This document shows, in pieces, positions 15,113-23,640 of a stretch of DNA of 64,000 bases. A program made the position numbers and the translations under genes. The notes beneath the pieces were generated by a model. That model was not told where the DNA came from. It did not search any database and saw only the letters and a program-made list of their open reading frames with translations. This stretch comes from Saprospiraceae bacterium (GTDB taxonomy: Bacteria; Bacteroidota; Bacteroidia; Chitinophagales; Saprospiraceae): NCBI GenBank assembly GCA_016714985.1, contig JADKBS010000036.1, positions 1 to 64,000 on the forward strand, given 5' to 3'. Within the stretch, counting starts at the first letter, position 1, and every line of letters starts with the position of its first letter.

Positions 15113-16048
15113 TCATCTTCGGCCACCGTTACCTGGGCCGTTGGGGCCGTTGCCTCCGCCATTGCCGGGGCCGTTGCCTGTGTTCCCATTGGGGCAGTTC
15201 CCATTACCCAGACCGTTGCCGGGGCCGGGGCCACTCCCGTTTCCAAGGCCATTCCCGTTGCAATTGCCTGGGCCTTTGCCTGGGCCGTTGCCTATGCAAT
15301 CATTGGGGCAAATGCCGCAGATGGAGCCGCCCCTTTCATTGGAGGTGCTGATGATTTCATTAAATGTGGCTAAGCTGATATTTTTCGGCACGTAGGTGAC
15401 GCCCTGATTTTTCAGGTTGCGGTAGAAGGCCCGCATGTGGTTGCGACTAGCCCTCGTCAGCTCGTTGAACACGGCCTTTATGTCAGCATTATCCGTTGTG
15501 GTCAATCGGTAGGCGAGGTCGGAGATATCAAGGTCTTCGATGGTGGCACCCACCGTCAGGGCATCCTTCACGGAGGTCGAGCCTTTTTCCATCAGCTTGC
15601 TGTAAAGGGCCTGCAAATCCGTGTTTTTGAAAACCCCGATGCCATTATCCCCGATGGGGTCATCCAATTTGTACTTGTTGATGAGGCAAAGGATGGCGTC
15701 CATGTGGCGCTGCTCGGCGTTGGAGATATTGGAGAATACCCGAATGCCCCATTTGGCATTCATGCCAACATAGACATCGTGCGCCAATTTCTCTTCTTCC
15801 CGCATGAAAATCAGTGCGTCAACCTCGGCTGCCGAAAGTGCTTCAGTGGGGTAGTTTGCTGTCAGGCACGCACAAACTTGGTCGGCGTTGTAGTTACTGG
15901 TGGTTGCCATTTCGGTGGTCGTGGCTACGGCCTTCATCTCGGTCAACTGTGCGATTTCGGAGGCGTCCGTTTCGCAGCTTGTAAAGAACATGGCGGCCAA
16001 CACCAATGCGGCCATGCTTGTGCTAAAATTAAAAATCCGGTTTTTCAT
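15113..16048 (-). CDS. DUF2202 ferritin-like protein with Gly/Asn-rich tail
   Basis: 311 aa. A lipoprotein-like signal with lipobox FTSC (Cys near 25) and a linker come first. The DUF2202 domain follows at about 70-235, with the Glu-rich opening MREEEKLAHDVYVGM and later His residues (AEQRHMDAILCLI; SRNHMRAFYRNL) spaced as in ferritin-like di-iron helical bundles. The final 70 residues are a low-complexity tail of GNGPG/GNG repeats with five Cys, probably disordered or a surface spacer. The function of DUF2202 proteins is not established. It follows the sigma/membrane-protein pair on the same strand but has its own hairpin, so it may be an independent or sigma-controlled unit. Confidence 0.8.
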   Translation of the reverse strand: MKNRIFNFSTSMAALVLAAMFFTSCETDASEIAQLTEMKAVATTTEMATTSNYNADQVCACLTANYPTEALSAAEVDALIFMREEEKLAHDVYVGMNAKWGIRVFSNISNAEQRHMDAILCLINKYKLDDPIGDNGIGVFKNTDLQALYSKLMEKGSTSVKDALTVGATIEDLDISDLAYRLTTTDNADIKAVFNELTRASRNHMRAFYRNLKNQGVTYVPKNISLATFNEIISTSNERGGSICGICPNDCIGNGPGKGPGNCNGNGLGNGSGPGPGNGLGNGNCPNGNTGNGPGNGGGNGPNGPGNGGRR

Positions 16049-16142
16049 GACGCTGTTTTTTAGTTAGCAATATTGGTTCAATCAACTTTCAACTATTGCT
16101 ACGCAACAGCACTAGGTTTCTTTCAGCTTCTGAGAAAAATAT

Positions 16143-18467
16143 TCATTTCACCAAATACATTCCCATCTTCCCCTTGTTCTTCACCTCCACCTCACCTCGG
16201 AATTCGCAGTTGAATGCTTTGTTTACTTGCTTGTAAGTGGCCTCCGAGATATTGATTTCCCCGGCGGGGCAATTGCTTTCCATGCGGCTGGCCACGTTCA
16301 CCGTGTCGCCCCAGATGTCGTAGGCAAATTTCTTGCTGCCCACCACCCCGGCCACCACCTCGCCGGTGTGTACCCCGATACGGATGCGCCACTGTGGCTT
16401 GCCCAACCTCCTGTTCTTTTCATTGTGCTGTTCCAGCACTTTTAGTATTTCCCGTCCTGCGGTCACGGCATCGGTGGGGTGCGTCTTGTTCTCTACGGGC
16501 AGGCCTCCGGCGCACATATAGCTGTCGCCGATGGTCTTGATTTTTTCGAGGTTGTGCCGCTCGCAAATCTCGTCGAAGGCGAGGAACATTTCGTTCAGTT
16601 CCTGCACCACTTCGGTCGGGTGCATGTTGGCGGATATTTTGGTGAAGCCCTGAAAATCGGTGAAAAGCACGCTCACACTGTCGTAGTGCTGGGGCGTGGC
16701 AGTGCCCTTCTGCTTCAGCTCGGCTGCTACCTCATTGGGCAAGATGTTGAGCAGTAGGCCCTCGGCACGGTTGCGTTCGATGTCGATCTGTTGTTTCTGT
16801 GCTTCTATCTGTCGGTTTTGCGCAGCAAGGCGCTTGTTCAGCCGCCGGCCAATAATCCAACTGCCGCCGATGAACAGCAAGAACACAGCGCCGAGGAGGC
16901 CGATCCAGGTGACGGTCTTGCGGAAGCTCTCCTGCTGCTGGATTTTTAGGCTGTCCAACTGCTTTTGGTTTTCGAGCAGGGCGATTTGTTGTTGTTGCTC
17001 GGCCTGTTGGCGGGCCGAACGCAGGCTGTCGAGTTCGCTTTGCTTTGCAAGGTCGGCGATTTCCCGGCCCCGCTTTTCCGCCAAAAGCTGCTGGGTGGCC
17101 AATTTGAGCTGCTGTCGGTTTCGCTCGGCTTCTAAGTTTGCGCTTCGCAAATTGGCCTCCTTTACCTCCTGCTCCCTTTGTATCAGGGCCAGTTGCTTTT
17201 CCCGGCGGTCGGCGTCGAGGCGGGTGTTGGCGGCTTCCAGTTCGAGCCGTTCGTTATTGGCCTTGAGTTGGTCGAGCGCGAGTTCGCGCAATTCCTCGTC
17301 GGTCAGGTTTTGCAGGGTCTCGTTCTCCGTACGTTCCAGGAGCGAGTGCAGGGCTTCGAGGTTCTGTTGCCGCAGGCGCTCCTCCCGCAGCAGGCTGTCC
17401 TTTAGGTTCAGGTGCTTTTTGTAAAAATCGAGTGCCTTGTCGTACTCAAAAAGCTGCTGGTAAATCTGGGAGGCGGCGTCGTAGGCGTCCCGCTGCACTG
17501 CGGCATTCTTCGTTTTTTTTGCTGCTTCAATGGCGAACTCGTTGTATCTCAGCGCATTGTAGATGTCCTTGTTTTTAAGGTAAATGCTGGCGATGAGGTG
17601 CTGCACATAGCTCTTGTCTTCGAGGCCGTTGTCGGCGGCTTGCAGGTTTTTGAGTGCCAGTTCCCGTTCCCCGGCGTTGTTGTGGGCGATGCCGAGATTG
17701 GTATAGACATAGTTGGCCTTCAGTTTCGGATTGCTGTTGTAAATGGCCTCGGCCTGCGTGAAATAGTCCACTGCTGCCTTGAAGTCCTGCTGGCGATTGG
17801 CGGCAAACCCGAGGTTGTTGAGGGCCGTGGCCGTGGTGGCGGGGTCGTTGTTCCGTTGCGACAACTGCTTGATTTTCAGGTAGTGATCAACTGCTTTTTG
17901 GTAATTGGAGATGGCCAGGTTCGCATCCGCCAATTTTTCGAGGCAGCGCACCTGGTCGGGGTAGCTGCCTTTTGTATCATAAGTGTCGAGCAATTTGCCG
18001 AAGGCCTCCTGCGCCTTGTCGAACTGGGCGGCATTGAGCAACGCCTCGGCCCGGTTCCATGCGATGGCAAGGGCGGCAACCTCTTTGCCAAGTTTTTGCG
18101 CCAGCACCTCGGCCTGCCTGTAATATTCTGCGGCACGGGAGAAGAAAAGCTCCCGGTCATATATGCGCCCGACTCGTAGGCAGGCCTCCAGTTGCCGCTC
18201 GTGGCGCACCTCCTTTTCGGCCAAGCGAAGGTCATAGATGGCCAGGCGCAAGTCCTCCACGGCGGGATTGGAAGCCAACGCTGCATCGGTGTTCAGCTTT
18301 ATGGTGTCCAACTCCAGAAAGGTTCCTGCATTGCCCAGCAGGGGCAACAAGCAGGCAAGCACCAACAACAGATATGAGCTGGCCAAGAACGTACTCCGGA
18401 ACCCCAGTTCTGGTTTCAGGGCACTGGTACTGGGGTTCCGGCGTACAGTTGCATAAGCGTTCTTCAT
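16143..18467 (-). CDS. TPR-containing class III adenylate cyclase, membrane-bound
   Basis: 774 aa. Signal or membrane segment at about 27-47, TPR repeats at about 60-370, a long Gln/Glu-rich coiled coil (370-510), a membrane helix at 518-540, a short linking helix, then a class III cyclase domain (585-770). Catalytic residues are complete: metal-binding Asp604 (LFTDFQG) and Asp648 (TIGDSY), base-selecting Lys644 and Asp717 (YDIWGD), and transition-state Asn724/Arg728 (VNVASR). Lys/Asp at the purine pocket favours ATP, so cAMP is the likely product. TPRs would lie outside the inner membrane as a sensor. The start codon overlaps the receptor gene's stop (ATGA), so it is translationally coupled to it. 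Confidence 0.87.
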   Translation of the reverse strand: MKNAYATVRRNPSTSALKPELGFRSTFLASSYLLLVLACLLPLLGNAGTFLELDTIKLNTDAALASNPAVEDLRLAIYDLRLAEKEVRHERQLEACLRVGRIYDRELFFSRAAEYYRQAEVLAQKLGKEVAALAIAWNRAEALLNAAQFDKAQEAFGKLLDTYDTKGSYPDQVRCLEKLADANLAISNYQKAVDHYLKIKQLSQRNNDPATTATALNNLGFAANRQQDFKAAVDYFTQAEAIYNSNPKLKANYVYTNLGIAHNNAGERELALKNLQAADNGLEDKSYVQHLIASIYLKNKDIYNALRYNEFAIEAAKKTKNAAVQRDAYDAASQIYQQLFEYDKALDFYKKHLNLKDSLLREERLRQQNLEALHSLLERTENETLQNLTDEELRELALDQLKANNERLELEAANTRLDADRREKQLALIQREQEVKEANLRSANLEAERNRQQLKLATQQLLAEKRGREIADLAKQSELDSLRSARQQAEQQQQIALLENQKQLDSLKIQQQESFRKTVTWIGLLGAVFLLFIGGSWIIGRRLNKRLAAQNRQIEAQKQQIDIERNRAEGLLLNILPNEVAAELKQKGTATPQHYDSVSVLFTDFQGFTKISANMHPTEVVQELNEMFLAFDEICERHNLEKIKTIGDSYMCAGGLPVENKTHPTDAVTAGREILKVLEQHNEKNRRLGKPQWRIRIGVHTGEVVAGVVGSKKFAYDIWGDTVNVASRMESNCPAGEINISEATYKQVNKAFNCEFRGEVEVKNKGKMGMYLVK
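18391..18446 (-). repeat. palindrome inside the 5' end of the cyclase gene
   Basis: CCGGAACCCCAGT (18396-18408) and ACTGGGGTTCCGG (18429-18441) are a perfect 13-bp inverted repeat. The match extends with GTAC at both outer ends (one mismatch between). It begins about 20 bases after the start codon, so the mRNA has a strong hairpin in the first 25 codons. It encodes the unusually long hydrophilic stretch before the membrane segment, as if a small palindromic unit had been inserted in frame. Confidence 0.7.
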
Positions 18468-20851
18468 TCGATATAATAATTCATGCCGAGCCTCACGAAA
18501 AAGCCCGACTGTGGATTGTAGATGAGCAGGTCAGCTGGGGCAGCCTCCGGCAAAATTCCGGAATATTTTTTATTAAAAAGGTTGATGACCTTCATATAGC
18601 AGTCAAAACGGTCGGTGAAACGGTAGCGCCATGTGAGGTCCCAAGTCCAGAACTTGTTGTCCGGCTTTATGCCGCCCGTGCGGGCGAGGTCCTTGTAGCG
18701 GATGAGGTCGAGGATGATGGCGTTCTTGTCCCCAGGCGTCAGGGTGTAGCGGAACTGTAGCATATTGCCGGCAGGCGGTTGCAGGTTTTCGAAGGCTTCA
18801 AAGGTTGACAGTTCCACTTTTTTTGCCCGCAGCCATGAGAAGCTAATCATGCCAGTAGAAAGTTTTTGTCCCTCCGCTTCATAGCTAACCACCCTTTCTT
18901 TGACTTCAATGGCATTAAAGAATATGGAAAACTGCCCACCCGTGAAGCGGATGTCGGAGTCCTTGATATTGGTATAGCCCAACTGGCCCACGTACACGGT
19001 GGAGTCCTCGTTGAACTCGCCCTCGTTGCGGTAGCGGATGAGGTTCGTCGTGCGGTTGAGGTACCAGGTGAGGTCGGCGCCCACGTTCTCGCTGTCGGTT
19101 TTCCAGCGGATGCCGTTCTCCCAGGAGATGGTCTTTTCTGGCGTGATTTGGAGTACCTGCGGGCGGTAAAGCGTAAAGGTTTTATCCGAAAAAATAGCGT
19201 AGCTGTTGGCCTCGTAAAACTCATTTGGTGGACGGAACGAAGTGCCGAAAGCAGTTCGGATGTTCACGTTTTTCTGTAACTCATACAGCGCAGAGGCTTT
19301 TGGGGTAAAACTGGTGTATTTGCCCGCAAACTGGTCGCCAACGCCGTATCCAAATAGCGTAAAGTTGAAACCTGCAGCCGCCTTTAGTTTTTTCCCATTG
19401 AAAAAAAGCTGTCCAAAGCTGTTGACTTCATCGAAGCCGCCCGCACCTATGTAAATCGTTTCATAAAGCTGTCCGTTGATGAATTCCCCATTGCCACTGT
19501 CCTTGTCAAAATCCCGCTCCGTCACGGGCCGCCTAAAATACCCGGCAAATGGGTTCTGCTGCACCACCTTCCAGTTAGCCCCCAGCGTGAGGGTCGTAAA
19601 AGGCAGTACCTGGTAGTTCTGCACATGCTCCACCCGGTACTCGTTCGATTCGGCGTAGCTGTACCGCAGTCCGTTGAGGTGACGGTCATAGAGCACTGAA
19701 AAAAAATCGAGGAGGCTGTCGGGCTTGCCTTGACGGTTGGCTTCGGCCCTGGAGGCGTTGAGCAGCATGGTAGCCAACTGGTTGCGCACGGGCAACACCG
19801 AGCTGCGCTCGTCCATCTTGTAGCGCAGGTAGGTGAAGTCGGTCTTGCGGTTCCACCGTTTTTTTTCCTTGAAAATATTGAGGTTGAAACGGAGGATGGA
19901 CTCCCCTTGGAAGGTCAGCGGGTTGCGGTAGGAGTAGGCCACGGGGTTTAGGCCAAGCGAGCTGTGGTCACGGCGGTACATGGTCTCGCCGGAGAAGGTC
20001 AGGCGGCGATACTTCACGTTGAAGCCGAACTTGCGGCCCAGGGGCGGGGTGCTGGTGAGGATGGGGTCGTTAGCATCTCCGCCATACCTGGGGTGCTGCT
20101 CGAAGAAGTCTTCGTCTGCATAGTTGGAAGGAAGGAAGTTGTAGCCCTTGTCATAAAAAACCTGCCGTCGCTCCAGCAGCACATTGGAGCCATAAGCCAT
20201 GAACTTGAAGATGCGCTTGTCCCTGCCCAGCCGCCCACCGAACATCACGTTGGCGCTGCTGTACACCCCGCCACCCACTGCCAGGTCGGCTTGCATGAAA
20301 ACAGGCTTATCTGAATCCCTCGTGATGATATTGATGACGCCCGCTGAGGCATCGGAGCCGTAGAGCGCCGCCCCCGCCCCATAGATGATTTCGATGCGCT
20401 CCGCTTCTTTCACGGGCAACTGCGCCCCGATGGGCATGGACGCCACGATGGAGGGCTTCACCGGGATGTCGTTGATGAGGATTTTCGCATAGGTGTTGCC
20501 GAGTAGCCCCCGCATGAGAAAGGTTTCCCCATCTGTAGCCGAGCCGGGCTGGCTGACCCTCATGCCGGGCACCATCTTCAGGGCGTCAACGAGGGTTTCG
20601 TAGCCGTTGCGCCTGATTTCCTCGCGGGTGATGACGTGGGTGCTGAAAGGCAAATCGGCGCTGGAGACGGGGAAGCGGCTGCCGGAGATGATTTTAACGG
20701 CCTTGTTGGGGTTTTCGAGGGGGATGTAGATGTCCTTCTCGGCCAATACTTCCGGGTGGAGCAACGGAACGGTGTCCCGTTGTTGCGAGCGCAGCGTCAG
20801 CGCCAACAAGAAGAGGGGAAGTAGTAGGATTGTCCGTTTGATTTCGGGCAT
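18464..20851 (-). CDS. TonB-dependent outer-membrane receptor (CirA/BtuB-like), copy 1
   Basis: 795 aa from the ATG at 20849-20851, which directly precedes a good signal peptide (MPEIKRTILLLPLFLLALTL, ending near RSQ); the longer upstream frame is rejected. The plug domain is clear at about 75-200: FSTHVITREEIRRNGYETLVDALKMVPGMRV and EAERIEIIYGAGAALYGSDASAGVINIITR. A 22-strand barrel follows, ending in the aromatic GMNYYIE. It would import a TonB-energised ligand across the outer membrane; the ligand is unknown and no carboxypeptidase-like SusC domain or SusD partner is present. Closely similar to the gene just upstream. The stop overlaps the cyclase start. Confidence 0.9.
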   Translation of the reverse strand: MPEIKRTILLLPLFLLALTLRSQQRDTVPLLHPEVLAEKDIYIPLENPNKAVKIISGSRFPVSSADLPFSTHVITREEIRRNGYETLVDALKMVPGMRVSQPGSATDGETFLMRGLLGNTYAKILINDIPVKPSIVASMPIGAQLPVKEAERIEIIYGAGAALYGSDASAGVINIITRDSDKPVFMQADLAVGGGVYSSANVMFGGRLGRDKRIFKFMAYGSNVLLERRQVFYDKGYNFLPSNYADEDFFEQHPRYGGDANDPILTSTPPLGRKFGFNVKYRRLTFSGETMYRRDHSSLGLNPVAYSYRNPLTFQGESILRFNLNIFKEKKRWNRKTDFTYLRYKMDERSSVLPVRNQLATMLLNASRAEANRQGKPDSLLDFFSVLYDRHLNGLRYSYAESNEYRVEHVQNYQVLPFTTLTLGANWKVVQQNPFAGYFRRPVTERDFDKDSGNGEFINGQLYETIYIGAGGFDEVNSFGQLFFNGKKLKAAAGFNFTLFGYGVGDQFAGKYTSFTPKASALYELQKNVNIRTAFGTSFRPPNEFYEANSYAIFSDKTFTLYRPQVLQITPEKTISWENGIRWKTDSENVGADLTWYLNRTTNLIRYRNEGEFNEDSTVYVGQLGYTNIKDSDIRFTGGQFSIFFNAIEVKERVVSYEAEGQKLSTGMISFSWLRAKKVELSTFEAFENLQPPAGNMLQFRYTLTPGDKNAIILDLIRYKDLARTGGIKPDNKFWTWDLTWRYRFTDRFDCYMKVINLFNKKYSGILPEAAPADLLIYNPQSGFFVRLGMNYYIE

Positions 20852-20860
20852 CAATCGTGA

Positions 20861-20881
20861 ATTTTTACCGAAGGTAGCAAT
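20861..20881 (-). promoter_or_regulatory. conserved dyad upstream of TonB receptor copy 1
   Basis: The plus-strand sequence TTTTTACCGAAGGTAGCAA holds the dyad TACC-GAA-GGTA. Read on the coding strand, TACCTTCG resembles the Bacteroidota TAnnTTTG -7 box. The same block, in the context CGTGA-TTTTT-ACCGAAGGTA, occurs upstream of receptor copy 2. It may be a promoter box, an operator, or both. Confidence 0.4.
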
Positions 20882-20947
20882 ATTTGAGGTTAGGATGTAT
20901 GGGGTGTGAAGGTATGTTTTCTCGAACATAACTTCATACCTCTGACA

Positions 20948-23305
20948 CTATTCGATGTAATAGTTCATACCAAGCTTAATGAACTGTGTTTGTTGGGGAT
21001 TGTACAGGAGTAAGTCAGCCTTGTCTGCTTCGGGGAGGATGCCTGCATACTCCACGCCCAGCAGATTGGTGACCTTTAGGTACGCATCGAAGCGGTCGGT
21101 AAAGGCATATCGGTAGGTGAAGTCAACCGTCCAAAAGCCGTCTTTTTCCTTTGGGAAATAAGCTGTGGACACACCCTTGTACCGCATAAGGCCGAGTACA
21201 AAGGTTGATTTCCGGAACAGGAAAAAACTGTTCTGAAAGGCTATAACACTCCCCTTTTTTTGCTTTAGCCTAAAGGTTTCAATATCAGCTTCATTCGCAT
21301 CCAGCCGTGGGTTTATCCATGAAAAACTGATTGACCCCTCCGAAAACCGTTTTTGCCTCAAGGTAAAACTGGTGCTCACGGAGAGGCTTCCGCCCGTGTA
21401 GCGGATGCTGGCAGCTTCTACGTTCTTGTAAGCGAGTTGCCCGTAATAGAAGGAAGAGTCAGGTGCCCATTCTTCCAAAAGCCCCAGTCGGATGAGGTTG
21501 GTGGATTTGTTAGAAAACAGGGTCAGGTCTGCGCCGAACCTGTCGTTCTTGTTCCTGAATCGCAGGCCGCCTTCCCATGCCGCCGATTTTTCGGGGGTGT
21601 GCGGCACGAAGCCCGTTTGTATTTTTGGGTAGTTGTCTGAAAAGATAAAAAAAGAGTTCCGCTGATGGTACGGGCTGGAGAATCGGTAGGCCGTGCCCCA
21701 AGATCCATACAGGTTGATATTTTGGGTCAATTTGAAGAGGCCAGCCAGCCGGGGAGAGCGAGTTGAGAAAAATTCGGAAGGCCCACCTCCTTCCGTAATC
21801 GAATAACCGATGCTTGCATTGTTGATGCCGACCGTCAGCTTCAGGCGATTTCCATTGTAAAACAATTGGGCGAATGTGTTCGACTCTAGTACGATGCTCC
21901 ATTCTGGAAAGATGGAGAAGGTCAGCGAATCGAAAAATAGGCTTCCAGATGACTCGAAGGCTTGTTCCCTAAACTCAATCGCTGGCCTGCCCAAATAGGA
22001 CATATTGGGATACCCCCAAGCTGCCTTTAGGTTTAGCCCAAAGGTCAGGGTAATGTCCTTCATGATGCGATAATTGCGGAGGTGTTCAAGACGGATTTCA
22101 TCCGACCTGCCATACATGTAGCGCAGGCCGTTCATGTACTTGTTGTAGTCCCGCATGAAGAATGAGTCAACGTTGCTGTTGCCTGCATTAGAAGCCTCCG
22201 CATTGGCCGCTTGCCACAGCATGAGCGCCAACCTGTTGCGTACGGGCAACATGGAAGAGCGGTTGTCAACTTGATGGCGCAGGTAGGTGAAGTCGGTGCG
22301 CTTGTTGCGCTTTTCCCGCTCCTTGTGTATGGCAAGGTTAATCCTCAGGATGGACTCGCCCGTGGATGTTTGCGGGTTGCTGTAGGAGTAGGCCACGGGG
22401 TTGAAGCCGATGGCACTGTGGTCACGACGGTACAGCTTCTCTGCCGAAAAAATGAAGCGCTTGTACTTGATGTTGAAACCGATTTTGCGGCTTTGGTGTG
22501 GCGTATTGGTGATGAGCGAGCGAAATTCATTCCCCACATGGTTTGGTAGTTTAAGGAGAAATTGGCCATCGGAATACGATGGGGCGTAGGTGGTCACCCT
22601 AAATAGGTTAACATCGTTAAAAGTATTGTTCCGGTTGCCCATCTGCGTATTGGAGCCGTATGCGAAGTATTTGAGCAGGTTCTTGTCCCTGCCGAGACGA
22701 CCGCCGAACATCACGTTCATGTTGCTAAAGACGCCGCTGCCTATTGAGAGGTCGGCCTGCATGAAAACTGGCTTCTCCGATTCCCTCGTGATGATGTTGA
22801 TGACACCTGCCGAGGCATCTGCGCCATACAGTGCCGCCGCCGCCCCGTAGATGATTTCGATTCGCTCGGCCTCCTTCACGGGAAGTTGGGCCCCAATGGG
22901 CATTGACGGGGAGAACGTTGGCTTGATGGGCACATCGTTGACCAATATCTTGGCGTAAGTGTTGCCGAGCAGGCCCCGCATCAGGAAGGTTTCCCCATCC
23001 AATGCAGAACCGGGCTGGCTTACCTGTATGCCTGGTGCGTACTTCAGTGCATCCACCAGCGTCTCAAAGCCATTTCGACGGATTTCCTCCTTGGTGATGA
23101 CATGTGTGCTGAAGGGCAGGTCGCTCGCCTCTATGGGGAAGCGGCTGCCGGAGACTATCTTGATTTTACGCTTTTCGCTCACCAAAGGGTCGTAAATGTC
23201 CCGTTCCGCCAACTGCTCAGGGTGCAGCAGCAGCGTGTCCGTTTGCTGCGCAAAAACAAGGCTTGCAAGAGAAAACATGAAAAAGCAAACAATGGGTATC
23301 CGCAT
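20948..23305 (-). CDS. TonB-dependent outer-membrane receptor (CirA/BtuB-like), copy 2
   Basis: 785 aa with signal peptide (cleavage near VFAQQ). The plug carries the same landmarks as copy 1 (PFSTHVITKEEIRRNGFETLVDAL; EAERIEIIYGAAAALYGADASAGVINIITR), and the barrel ends in the identical GMNYYIE. The two copies are collinear over their whole length, so they arose by tandem duplication. The barrel loops have diverged, which suggests different or expanded ligand range. No histidine-rich loops or heme motif are obvious. The 96-bp gap to copy 1 carries that gene's own regulatory dyad. A MITE-like element separates this start codon from the shared leader sequence. Confidence 0.9.
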   Translation of the reverse strand: MRIPIVCFFMFSLASLVFAQQTDTLLLHPEQLAERDIYDPLVSEKRKIKIVSGSRFPIEASDLPFSTHVITKEEIRRNGFETLVDALKYAPGIQVSQPGSALDGETFLMRGLLGNTYAKILVNDVPIKPTFSPSMPIGAQLPVKEAERIEIIYGAAAALYGADASAGVINIITRESEKPVFMQADLSIGSGVFSNMNVMFGGRLGRDKNLLKYFAYGSNTQMGNRNNTFNDVNLFRVTTYAPSYSDGQFLLKLPNHVGNEFRSLITNTPHQSRKIGFNIKYKRFIFSAEKLYRRDHSAIGFNPVAYSYSNPQTSTGESILRINLAIHKEREKRNKRTDFTYLRHQVDNRSSMLPVRNRLALMLWQAANAEASNAGNSNVDSFFMRDYNKYMNGLRYMYGRSDEIRLEHLRNYRIMKDITLTFGLNLKAAWGYPNMSYLGRPAIEFREQAFESSGSLFFDSLTFSIFPEWSIVLESNTFAQLFYNGNRLKLTVGINNASIGYSITEGGGPSEFFSTRSPRLAGLFKLTQNINLYGSWGTAYRFSSPYHQRNSFFIFSDNYPKIQTGFVPHTPEKSAAWEGGLRFRNKNDRFGADLTLFSNKSTNLIRLGLLEEWAPDSSFYYGQLAYKNVEAASIRYTGGSLSVSTSFTLRQKRFSEGSISFSWINPRLDANEADIETFRLKQKKGSVIAFQNSFFLFRKSTFVLGLMRYKGVSTAYFPKEKDGFWTVDFTYRYAFTDRFDAYLKVTNLLGVEYAGILPEADKADLLLYNPQQTQFIKLGMNYYIE

Positions 23306-23315
23306 GGTCTTGAAT

Positions 23316-23465
23316 GAATGTGGTCGCCAAATTTATTTGGCTGACCGAACAAAAACAAATTGGCAACAACAAAATCCATAAAGCCGTTGAGCCAATTGAT
23401 TTTGAAGCTATGTTTATTAAATTCAAGGGAAAAGGGTCAGCCAAATGAATTTGGCGACCACATTG
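23316..23465. mobile_element. MITE-like non-coding element with 30-bp terminal inverted repeats
   Basis: Arms 23317-23346 and 23435-23464 are inverted repeats matching at 29 of 30 positions (start AATGTGGTCGCCAAATT). The direct repeat TTGAAT flanks both sides (23310-23315 and 23466-23471), which looks like a 6-bp target duplication. The 88-bp interior is AT-rich and has no credible gene, so transposition would need a transposase in trans. It sits 10 bp before the start codon of receptor copy 2. Confidence 0.65.
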
Positions 23466-23484
23466 TTGAATAGTTGTTGCGTGA

Positions 23485-23505
23485 TTTTTCACCGAAGGTA
23501 AAAGC
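23485..23505 (-). promoter_or_regulatory. conserved dyad upstream of TonB receptor copy 2
   Basis: The plus-strand ATTTTTCACCGAAGGTAAAA repeats the block found before receptor copy 1, centred on ACC-GAA-GGT. With the inserted element removed, it would stand about 31 bp from the start codon, comparable to 17 bp at copy 1. It is probably the shared promoter or operator of the pair. Confidence 0.4.
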
Positions 23506-23567
23506 AAGCGTGAAAATCAAGTTAATTTTTGTCAGGCAATGACCCAATTCCCTGCATGCTTGTTCCG

Positions 23568-23597
23568 TTTTTGCGCAAACGATTATTGCTACCTTTG
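23568..23597 (+). promoter_or_regulatory. Bacteroidota-type promoter for the 23641 gene
   Basis: TACCTTTG at 23590-23597 fits the TAnnTTTG -7 consensus exactly, and TTTTTG at 23568-23573 is a reasonable upstream TTG element with 16-bp spacing. Transcription would begin near 23604, leaving a leader of about 37 bases. Confidence 0.4.
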
Positions 23598-23640
23598 GCA
23601 CCTCATTGATGCCTTTCATTCAAAAACAAAGACAGTTACG

